From: Deltaproteobacteria bacterium
GTDB lineage: Bacteria; Myxococcota; B64-G9
Assembly: GCA_030591745.1 (NCBI GenBank)
Contig: JAUVAM010000365.1
Coordinates: 1-5,020 of the forward strand
DNA: 5,020 nt
Direction: 5' to 3'
In this document: positions 1 through 5,010 of the stretch, piece by piece
Layout of the letters: every line of letters starts with the position of its first letter
How positions within the stretch are numbered: position 1 is the stretch's first letter
The notes under the pieces: generated by a model
Seen by the model: only the letters and a program-made list of their open reading frames with translations
Told to the model about the DNA's origin: nothing
The model's database searches: none
Made by a program: the position numbers and the translations under genes

Positions 1-72
1 AAGGAAATGCCCACCCTCATGGGCAAAAATCAGCGCACCAATCAGCACGGTGAACCAAAACAGGCTCGACAT
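1..72 (-). CDS. RseP/site-2-type M50 intramembrane zinc metalloprotease, N-terminus only (runs off left edge)
   Basis: The minus strand reads 24 codons from an ATG at 72-70 to the window edge. The peptide is a hydrophobic N-terminal segment (about residues 4-17) running straight into HEGGHFL, so the HExxH zinc-binding motif is H18, E19 and H22. A first transmembrane helix carrying HExxH close to the N-terminus is the hallmark of the M50/site-2 protease family, which cleaves substrates within the membrane (RseP cuts RseA in the sigma-E pathway of E. coli). A purine-rich site, GAGGAAGAG (76-84), precedes the ATG and supports the start. It lies 85 bp downstream of the zinc-ribbon gene on the same strand and may be co-transcribed. 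Whether it is RseP proper (with PDZ domains) or another M50 protease cannot be told from 24 residues. The fold call is fairly safe; orthology is not. Confidence 0.7.
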   Translation of the reverse strand, partial: MSSLFWFTVLIGALIFAHEGGHFL

Positions 73-157
73 GGTCTCTTCCTCACCCCGGCCCAACCGG
101 GATTCTCTTTTTACCAGACGGGCCTACCCACCGCAACGGCAATAAGGCTTCTGATGT

Positions 158-532
158 TCAAATGGGGTCGTCAAATTCGTGGCCGCACCAGTCGCAGCGC
201 TCGATTGGCTGACCGGAGCGAGCCCTGATGGCGGCCTGACAGTTCGGACAGGTAACCTTGCGCACCTCTGCGTCCGGATCCTCCGGCGGGATGAGCCTCA
301 GACCAGCCTGCTTCAAGGTCTTCATGGACTTGCGGTAGCGACGCAACAAATCCTCCTCCTCGGAAAACACCTTGCGTCGCGAGAGCTTGTCCACCATGCC
401 GTCCACCAACTCCATCATGGCGGCCAGGCCTTGGCTCAGAAAGAGTACCTGGGTCTTGAGATCAGCCACGTCGTCGTTAAACTGGGTATTTATCTGAAAT
501 TGTTGCTCGGACAAACGCGAACGCTTGCTCAT
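158..532 (-). CDS. Hypothetical coiled-coil protein with C-terminal zinc ribbon (124 aa)
   Basis: I do not recognise a named family. The start is ATG at 532-530 because a strong AAGGAG lies 7 bases before it; an in-frame ATG 33 bases further upstream has no such site. The protein is soluble with no signal peptide. Residues about 15-75 are rich in charged and Leu/Met residues and look like helical hairpin or coiled coil. Residues 95-116 carry two CxxC knuckles, CPNC (95-98) and CDWC (113-116), followed by GHEF, spaced 14 residues apart, which is a zinc-ribbon pattern. Such tails bind one structural zinc and often mediate protein or nucleic acid contacts. It is divergent from the MshEN-glnA operon and sits upstream of the M50 protease gene on the same strand. 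The Cys spacing is visible; any function (regulator, adaptor) would be a guess. Confidence 0.8.
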   Translation of the reverse strand: MSKRSRLSEQQFQINTQFNDDVADLKTQVLFLSQGLAAMMELVDGMVDKLSRRKVFSEEEDLLRRYRKSMKTLKQAGLRLIPPEDPDAEVRKVTCPNCQAAIRARSGQPIERCDWCGHEFDDPI

Positions 533-539
533 ACCGGGG

Positions 540-545
540 CTCCTT
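540..545 (-). promoter_or_regulatory. Shine-Dalgarno site of the zinc-ribbon gene
   Basis: On the minus strand this reads AAGGAG, 7 bases before the ATG at 532-530. It fixes the start at that ATG in preference to the longer in-frame ATG at 565. Confidence 0.75.
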
Positions 546-555
546 CCGTGGCTCC

Positions 556-584
556 AACATGCCATGGTCGACCACCTCGGTCAA
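556..584 (-). promoter_or_regulatory. Weak candidate promoter for the zinc-ribbon gene, with palindrome in the spacer
   Basis: The minus strand shows TTGACC (584-579) as a -35 box, a 17-base spacer, and CATGTT (561-556) as a poor -10 (3 of 6 consensus bases). The spacer contains the perfect 10-bp palindrome TGGTCGACCA (565-574), a position where a dimeric repressor could act. The start point would fall just upstream of the ribosome binding site, giving a short leader. The -10 is weak, so this is only a candidate. Confidence 0.25.
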
Positions 585-614
585 TTTGGCCGATTTCGCC
601 ATCGCATGGGTTTC

Positions 615-644
615 TTGACCCTTTTTCCTAGGGTTTGATATGTG
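615..644 (+). promoter_or_regulatory. Weak candidate promoter for the MshEN-glnA operon
   Basis: TTGACC (615-620) is a good -35-like box. At a spacing of 17-18 bases lie ATATGT or TATGTG (638-644), both poor -10 matches. A short inverted repeat ACCCT/AGGGT (618-622 and 630-634) overlaps it, and GGGTTT is repeated on both sides (608-613 and 631-636). It is the best placed candidate in the divergent region. No sigma-54 GG-N10-GC element was found here, although glnA genes often use one. Confidence 0.25.
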
Positions 645-667
645 TTGGTCTGAAAGGAATCGTAATC

Positions 668-1516
668 ATGGCGAGAAAAAGACTCGGAGAGGTCCTGCTC
701 GAACGCGGCATCATCGATCAAGATCAACTCAACTCGGCCCTGGCCTACCAACGCCAATGGGGGCATCGAATTGGCGTCGCCATGGTTGCCAAGGGATTCA
801 TCACCGAAGGCATGCTGGTCAAAGTTCTGAGCGAGACCATGAGCCTGCCTGCGGTCGACTTGTCCACCATCGAGTTCGACAAGGAAGCCCTGCGCACCAT
901 CTCCTTCAACATTTGCGAAAACAACGATCTCATCCCCCTCAAGCTGGAACACGGCCGGGGCGGCAATAAAACCATGATCCTCGCCATGGCCGATCCCATG
1001 AATCTGGCGGTGATCGACGAAATCGAGTTCACCACGGGATGCAAGGTGCGTCCCGTGCTGGCCCCCATCTCGGCCATCAACAGCGCCATCCGCAAGCACT
1101 ATCGGGGCATGAATACAATCATCAGGCCCCTGTCCCTGATCAAACCGGAAAGCAATGAAGCCAGCCGCATGCAGCTTGTCAGGCCAGGTGGTAACGTGGA
1201 AGAAGTCGACACCTCCACCCACGCACCCACTGACCCAAACCGCAAGGCCCCCGCGCAGGAGCAGGCAACCGAACAAGGCTTTTCTTCCCGCATCGAAGAG
1301 ATCAAAACCCGGCGGGCCCAACAGGTAGCCCAATCCCGATCCGACGGGGCGGGTATCACGTCAGAAGAGGCCATGGAGGCCTTCCTGAGCGAAGTCCAAA
1401 ACACGGAACTGGAAAAACTGAACAAACTCGAAAAGTACTTTTGGGCTCTGATGCGCGTCATGGCCAAAAAAGGGATAATCAGCAAAGACGAGTTTCTTCG
1501 CGAAATGGACAACTGA
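668..1516 (+). CDS. Stand-alone MshEN (GspE N-terminal) protein, predicted cyclic-di-GMP binder, 282 aa
   Basis: The first part is an MshEN/T2SSE_N domain. Two tandem 24-residue motifs of the RLGxxLxxxGxIxxxxLxxxLxxQ type are visible. Motif I (residues 5-28) is complete: R5 L6 G7, L10, G14, I16, L21, L25, Q28. After the usual 5-residue spacer, motif II (34-57) keeps R34, G36, G43, I45, L50 and L54 but has I35, M39 and T57 where L, L and Q are usual. Residues about 58-145 hold the second subdomain, with the typical ADPMNLAVIDEIEF stretch (107-120). MshEN domains in secretion and pilus ATPases such as MshE bind c-di-GMP through these motifs. No Walker A, Walker B or ATPase domain follows; instead there is a polar linker (about 155-235) and a charged helical tail (about 236-282). 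The ATG is chosen for the AAGGA at 654-658; the upstream in-frame TTG at 635 lacks one. It lies 29 bp before glnA. The domain call is firm and ligand binding is inferred. Confidence 0.88.
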   Translation: MARKRLGEVLLERGIIDQDQLNSALAYQRQWGHRIGVAMVAKGFITEGMLVKVLSETMSLPAVDLSTIEFDKEALRTISFNICENNDLIPLKLEHGRGGNKTMILAMADPMNLAVIDEIEFTTGCKVRPVLAPISAINSAIRKHYRGMNTIIRPLSLIKPESNEASRMQLVRPGGNVEEVDTSTHAPTDPNRKAPAQEQATEQGFSSRIEEIKTRRAQQVAQSRSDGAGITSEEAMEAFLSEVQNTELEKLNKLEKYFWALMRVMAKKGIISKDEFLREMDN

Positions 1517-1545
1517 GGTCTTGTTAGAGAATACAGGAGAAGACG

Positions 1546-2982
1546 ATGAGCCAGGTGGAGATGGAAAAAGTACTGGGTTTAATTGCGGAACACGGTGCGC
1601 GGATGGTGGACTTGCGATTCGCCAGTCTCCTGGGCACCATGCATCATGTAACCATCCCGGCCGACAAGTTGGGCGAAGGCACCTTCACCCACGGCGTGGC
1701 CTTCGACAGCTCCAGCGTAGCGGGTTTCAAGACGGTAGAGGGCGGCGACATGGTCTTGATCCCCGATCCGACCACGGCCGTACTGGATCCCTTCTACGAA
1801 ATCCCCACCGTGGCCATGACCTGCTGGATCCGGGAAGCCGGGAGTGGTCAACCCTTCGCCCGAGATCCTCGCCACATCGCCGCGGCCGCGGAAGCCCGAT
1901 TGATTGCGGAAGGCGTGGCTGATCAGTCGATTTGGGGCCCCGAGTTTGAGTTTTACATCTTCGACCACATCACCTCGACCAACACCAACAACTGCGCCAG
2001 CTACACCATCGACACAGTCGAAGCGCATTGGAACACCGGCGACGAGCAGGCCAACCACCTCGGCCAGCGCGTCCCCTATCAGGGCGGGTACCACGTCATG
2101 CCGCCTTTGGACGCCTTGCATGATCTGCGCTCCCGCATGACCGAACTGGTGCAGGCGGCCGGCGTGCCGATCAAGTACCACCACCACGAAGTGGGCGGGG
2201 CAGGTCAGTGCGAAATCGAAACCGGCTTCATGCCCATGATGCAGGCAGCCGACGCCATCATGCTCATCAAGTACATGGTGAAGATGACCGCTCACCAGGT
2301 AGGCAGAACGGCCACCTTCATGCCCAAGCCACTGACCAACGAGGCCGGCTCGGGCATGCATTTCCACCAAATGCTATTCAAGGAAAACCGGCCGCTATTC
2401 GCGGAAAAAGATGCCTACGCCGGCCTGAGCGAAACCGCTTTGCATTATATCGGCGGCCTGTTGAGCCACGCGCCGGCCTTGTTGGCCCTGACCAACCCAA
2501 GCACCAACAGCTACAAACGCCTGGTGCCGGGCTTCGAAGCACCAACCCGCATGTTCTTCGGCTTGGCCAATCGCTCGGCGGCCATCCGCATTCCCAAACA
2601 AGTTCGCAAGCCTGAAGAAACCCGCTTCGAGTTCCGCCCGCCGGACGCCACATGCAATCCCTACCTGGCCATGGCGGCCCAATTGATGGCAGGCTTAGAC
2701 GGCATCCGGAGACGAATCAACCCGACCGAGGCCGGTTTCGGTCCCTTTGATTTCAACGTGTTCACCGCACCTGAAGAAAAACGGCGCGCCATCCGCTCAA
2801 TGCCGGCAAGCCTGGAAGAAGCATTGGCGGCTTTGGAGGCGGACGCTGGATTCTTGTTGCCGGGCGAAGTTTTCCCGGATGACTTTGTCAAAACTTGGGT
2901 GGAAATGAAAATGCAGCGGGAGGTTGATCCCTTGCGGCGTCGCACCCACCCTTACGAATTGGAATTATACTACGACTGTTAG
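1546..2982 (+). CDS. glnA: Glutamine synthetase, type I (GSI-beta-like), 478 aa
   Basis: This cytoplasmic dodecameric enzyme makes glutamine from glutamate, ammonia and ATP. The family landmarks are in order: beta-grasp N-domain with D54 in FDSSS (aligns with E. coli D50); metal ligands E133 and E135 in GPEFEF; E215 in HHHEV and E223; H272 in GSGMHFH; R325; E331 in the VPGFEAP flap; R343 and R348 in NRSAAIRIP; E362 and R364 in RFEFRPPD; C-terminal HPYELELYYDC. Residues about 141-193 include the insertion that marks the GSI-beta class. Length is close to E. coli GlnA (469 aa). By eye, the adenylylation tyrosine (E. coli Y397, in NLYDLPPEE) is F406 in NVFTAPEE, and N264 of the substrate loop is A267 in NEAGSG. 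The gene follows the MshEN gene by 29 bp with AGGAGA at 1535-1540. A paralogous role such as a gamma-glutamylpolyamine ligase is less likely because all metal and glutamate ligands are kept. Confidence 0.95.
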   Translation: MSQVEMEKVLGLIAEHGARMVDLRFASLLGTMHHVTIPADKLGEGTFTHGVAFDSSSVAGFKTVEGGDMVLIPDPTTAVLDPFYEIPTVAMTCWIREAGSGQPFARDPRHIAAAAEARLIAEGVADQSIWGPEFEFYIFDHITSTNTNNCASYTIDTVEAHWNTGDEQANHLGQRVPYQGGYHVMPPLDALHDLRSRMTELVQAAGVPIKYHHHEVGGAGQCEIETGFMPMMQAADAIMLIKYMVKMTAHQVGRTATFMPKPLTNEAGSGMHFHQMLFKENRPLFAEKDAYAGLSETALHYIGGLLSHAPALLALTNPSTNSYKRLVPGFEAPTRMFFGLANRSAAIRIPKQVRKPEETRFEFRPPDATCNPYLAMAAQLMAGLDGIRRRINPTEAGFGPFDFNVFTAPEEKRRAIRSMPASLEEALAALEADAGFLLPGEVFPDDFVKTWVEMKMQREVDPLRRRTHPYELELYYDC

Positions 2983-3020
2983 TGGCACTTACGAATCGTT
3001 TTATGATTCGTTAGTGCCAC
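2982..3020 (+). terminator. Long stem-loop at the 3' end of glnA (terminator-like or mRNA-stabilising; no U-tract)
   Basis: The left arm 2982-2997 and right arm 3005-3020 pair at 15 of 16 positions, with one T-T mismatch (2990/3012) and a 7-base loop (2998-3004). The stem begins in the last base of the glnA stop codon. No T-run follows, so it is not a classic intrinsic terminator. It could block 3' exonucleases, act with a termination factor, or be the end of a small repeat element. The structure is certain from the sequence; the role is inferred. Confidence 0.6.
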
Positions 3021-3023
3021 GTT

Positions 3024-3047
3024 ATGCTGCGACATTTGTCGCAGTAT
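3024..3047 (+). repeat. Second inverted repeat behind glnA (perfect 8-bp arms, 2-bp centre)
   Basis: CTGCGACA (3027-3034) and TGTCGCAG (3037-3044) are perfect inverted copies around TT. Allowing one G-U pair, the stem extends to 3024-3047. An 18-bp symmetric site of this kind fits either an operator for a dimeric regulator of the downstream lipoprotein gene or a second RNA hairpin stacked behind the first. I do not recognise it as the site of a named regulator. Confidence 0.5.
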
Positions 3048-3164
3048 TGCTGGCATTATCAGTGTTAAGCCACGGTCCGGCACCTGCTGCAGCATGGCAG
3101 CAACGCGCCACACCGGGGGGGGCCCGCCCATCCATCAGGCTGGCCTGCTTACCGCACGACGGAC
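3048..3164. other. Rest of the leader before the lipoprotein gene: palindrome, G8 run, small hairpin
   Basis: This stretch holds the palindrome TGCTGCAGCA near 3085-3094 with a further GCAGCA just after it, a run of eight G (3115-3122) followed by CCCGCCC, and a small inverted repeat CAGGC-TG-GCCTG (3136-3147). A CATTAT (3054-3059) is a possible -10 box but has no convincing -35. No convincing gene is seen; one open frame crosses it without a ribosome binding site. Confidence 0.4.
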
Positions 3165-3171
3165 AAGGAGG
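3165..3171 (+). promoter_or_regulatory. Shine-Dalgarno site of the lipoprotein gene
   Basis: AAGGAGG lies 6 bases before the ATG at 3178. It decides this start over an in-frame ATG at 3094, and the chosen start gives an intact lipoprotein signal peptide. Confidence 0.85.
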
Positions 3172-3177
3172 CAAGCA

Positions 3178-4323
3178 ATGCGTAAATTCTCTTTTCTCTT
3201 GGTGACGAGCCTGGCCCTATTCTCCCTGGCTTTTTCGGCCTGCTCAAGCAAGTTCAGCTCCTCACCCAAAGCGAAAGACAAAGTCACCCAGGCCATGCAA
3301 GAGCGTTACCAGGCCATGCTGGAAGAGGCGGGCAAGCTGAAAGCCGAAAACGCTCAGGATCTGCTACATCATTTTAGCGAAGCGGTGTTGACCAGGATCC
3401 AGCCGGACGAATTTAAGGCCAAGGCCGGCCAATTCATCGCCGATGTGGGTGCCGGAAAATTCAAGGACATCAAATTCAATGGCGGTCGTGCTCCGGGCAA
3501 GGTCCGGTTGCTGCTGGTGAACATCGCGGGCAAAGACATCGCGATTCCCTGCGTCAAGAGTGCCGATGGCTGGATGTTCGACGATGTGGAAATTGCATTT
3601 GGCGACGCCGTCAAGCAACCGGACGTCAAGGGCTGTGTCCCCGTCAATCCGCCCTCCCCGCTGTCCGCCATCTCCACATTGATGGACGCCCAGGCCAGCT
3701 CACTCGATCGCACCTCGGCCGCCATCGATTTGGCCGATGCCAAGGACAAGGCCACCGCCGAAAAATACGCCGCCAAGGAAAAAGAGATCTGGCCCAAGAC
3801 CGCCCTGCTCTACGCTGCTTGGAAGGGTGGCGCTGCCTGCGAACCTTTCGCCGCGGCTTTCCCGGCTGACGGGGCACTACAAAAAGAACTCTATGACAAC
3901 GACACGGATAGCTTCCGCGCCCTGGTCAAAGGCCTGACGAACTGTGCCGCGGAGAGCAAAAAACTGAACCCCACCCTGAAGGTCTACCAGGCCTGCTACA
4001 AGGCCGAGGGCGGCACCCGGTCTGAGTACGTGGATCCGGTTGTGGCCTTGGCCGATGCCCAGCCCGGATTCATCATCAAAGCCGCCCTCAAATCAAAATA
4101 CCGCTACGAAGAAGATCCGGTGGCCAACATCGTGGTGGGTGCCTTACACGGCATACAGAAGTCCAAATTCTATCAGTTCGTGACCAAGAAGGCGGGAAGC
4201 CGTGGGGCCAGCGGAAAAATCGCCAAGGCCTGGGTCGAGAAAATGGCGCAACGGGACAAAGAAGAACCCATCGGCACCCATCCGGAAGAGGCCAAGGCAA
4301 AAGAAGAGGCCAAAGCAAAATAA
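3178..4323 (+). CDS. Predicted outer-membrane lipoprotein of unknown function (381 aa)
   Basis: I do not recognise the family. The N-terminus is a lipoprotein signal peptide: positive R2 K3, hydrophobic residues 4-19, and the lipobox FSAC with the lipidated Cys at 22. Serine at +2 would send it to the outer membrane under the Lol rule known from E. coli. Residues about 35-155 look like a small alpha/beta domain ending in a strand-rich part (KVRLLLVNIAGKDIAI, then DGWMFDDVEIAFGD), which resembles NTF2-like or DUF4878-like folds by style only. Residues about 160-330 are mainly helical. Five further Cys (125, 153, 221, 256, 273) could form disulfides in the periplasm. The tail from about 359 is Lys/Glu/Ala-rich and low complexity. 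It ends 12 bp from the convergent PLD gene and has its own strong ribosome binding site. The lipoprotein call is strong; function is unknown. Confidence 0.85.
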   Translation: MRKFSFLLVTSLALFSLAFSACSSKFSSSPKAKDKVTQAMQERYQAMLEEAGKLKAENAQDLLHHFSEAVLTRIQPDEFKAKAGQFIADVGAGKFKDIKFNGGRAPGKVRLLLVNIAGKDIAIPCVKSADGWMFDDVEIAFGDAVKQPDVKGCVPVNPPSPLSAISTLMDAQASSLDRTSAAIDLADAKDKATAEKYAAKEKEIWPKTALLYAAWKGGAACEPFAAAFPADGALQKELYDNDTDSFRALVKGLTNCAAESKKLNPTLKVYQACYKAEGGTRSEYVDPVVALADAQPGFIIKAALKSKYRYEEDPVANIVVGALHGIQKSKFYQFVTKKAGSRGASGKIAKAWVEKMAQRDKEEPIGTHPEEAKAKEEAKAK

Positions 4324-4335
4324 AAAATTTCCCGC

Positions 4336-4878
4336 CTAGTCGAACAGAACCTCGAACTCCGCGAGGTAAAGCGCAGCCAGTTCGGCATCATCAATAGCTA
4401 TCACATTTTCAGCGTTACGATTCTCGGCGGAAAAAGTCCAGTTGTAGCTCCCGGTGACCAGGAGATGGCTGTCCACCACCATGAATTTGTGATGCATGAT
4501 CCCATTTGAAACCAGCCGGAGCATGTCGATGTCGTTGCCGCTAAGATAGGTGCATCGGGAATTGCTGTCGGCGCAGCCGTCGTCGTCGACCACCAGCCGA
4601 ACCCGCACGCCCCGATCCCGGGCCGCCACGATCTGGCCGGACAGACGCTCGGAAGTAATGAGGTAGATGGCCAGATCCAAAGATTCCTCAGCCTGGCCCA
4701 TCCACTGAACCAAGCGGTCTTCCACACCGCCATTGGGAGAAAAATAGACCTCCACGGGGGCCAAGCCGGCGTCTGTACAAGTAGCACCAGATGTATCGCA
4801 GGCGGCCAAAACCATTACGAAACTTAGGCCAAAGACAGCCATCACCAGCTTGCGACCTGAGAGAAAACCTCGACCCAT
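4336..4878 (-). CDS. Single-HKD phospholipase D-family lipoprotein, Nuc-endonuclease-like (180 aa)
   Basis: The signal peptide (R3, R9, K10, then a hydrophobic stretch to 26) ends in lipobox LAAC with the lipidated Cys at 27. The remainder (about 41-180) is one PLD domain: a beta strand with VEVYFSPNGG, the segment SLDLAIYLI, then the catalytic HxKxxxxD as H129, K131 and D136, followed by GSYNWT (143-148) and NAEN (155-158). One HKD motif in about 140 residues matches the Nuc/PLDc_2 group, which makes its active site by homodimerising and cleaves phosphodiesters in DNA, RNA or lipid; the substrate here is not known. Asp28 at +2 is the inner-membrane retention signal in E. coli. C102 and C109 lie in a short insertion before HKD and, with C34, could form a disulfide. 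The start ATG is chosen for its AGGAGG and because it gives a normal signal peptide; a longer in-frame start at 4965 lacks both. Confidence 0.88.
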   Translation of the reverse strand: MGRGFLSGRKLVMAVFGLSFVMVLAACDTSGATCTDAGLAPVEVYFSPNGGVEDRLVQWMGQAEESLDLAIYLITSERLSGQIVAARDRGVRVRLVVDDDGCADSNSRCTYLSGNDIDMLRLVSNGIMHHKFMVVDSHLLVTGSYNWTFSAENRNAENVIAIDDAELAALYLAEFEVLFD

Positions 4879-4884
4879 CCTGCA

Positions 4885-4890
4885 CCTCCT
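4885..4890 (-). promoter_or_regulatory. Shine-Dalgarno site of the PLD lipoprotein gene
   Basis: On the minus strand this reads AGGAGG, 6 bases before the ATG at 4878-4876. It fixes the start at the signal peptide and excludes the 29-residue upstream extension. Confidence 0.85.
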
Positions 4891-4950
4891 GTCCCCCGGA
4901 GTAGGGGCATACTCTATGGGATTCCGACGCTTAGCACAAGGCTCAGGGCC

Positions 4951-4979
4951 TTGACATGGGCCCATATGAGACCTATATA
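4951..4979 (+). promoter_or_regulatory. Candidate sigma-70 promoter reading rightward, with palindrome in the spacer
   Basis: TTGACA (4951-4956) is a perfect -35 box. After exactly 17 bases comes TATATA (4974-4979), which matches 4 of 6 -10 positions. The spacer begins with the perfect palindrome ATGGGCCCAT (4956-4965), which could be an operator. A start point near 4986 would leave a leader of about 25 bases before the possible GTG start at 5011. Confidence 0.5.
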
Positions 4980-5010
4980 TGTGCAGCTCGCGCAGAGGAG
5001 AACAACAAGC

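Noticed and set aside
86..113. CCCGG-CCCAA-CCGGG followed by a T-rich stretch, terminator-like on the plus strand
   Set aside because: The stem is only 5 bp, the T-run is interrupted and displaced, and no plus-strand gene ends before it.
179..631. A 150-codon plus-strand frame opposite the zinc-ribbon gene
   Set aside because: The minus-strand frame has CxxC pairs and a strong Shine-Dalgarno; the plus frame has neither a ribosome site nor motifs.
581..1333. A 250-codon open frame on the minus strand opposite the MshEN gene
   Set aside because: It is antisense to a gene with clear domain motifs and a ribosome binding site; its peptide has Gly/Asp/His-rich shadow composition and no recognisable motif.
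1579..2370. A 263-codon open frame on the minus strand opposite glnA
   Set aside because: It lies wholly within glnA, whose protein matches family landmarks throughout; the antisense peptide is compositionally typical of a shadow frame.
2983..2999. TGGCAC as the -24 half of a sigma-54 promoter
   Set aside because: The required GC of the -12 element is not at the GG-N10 spacing on either strand; the bases are better explained as hairpin arms.
2924..3205. A plus-strand frame crossing the glnA 3' end and intergenic region, with a stretch resembling a signal peptide (about 3020-3085)
   Set aside because: No ribosome binding site before any usable start in the gap, it runs through both inverted repeats, and it overlaps the well-supported start of the lipoprotein gene.
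4316..4335. A/T-rich convergent junction as an intrinsic terminator for the PLD gene
   Set aside because: There is a T6 run in the minus direction, but I find no stable hairpin directly before it; at most a weak terminator.
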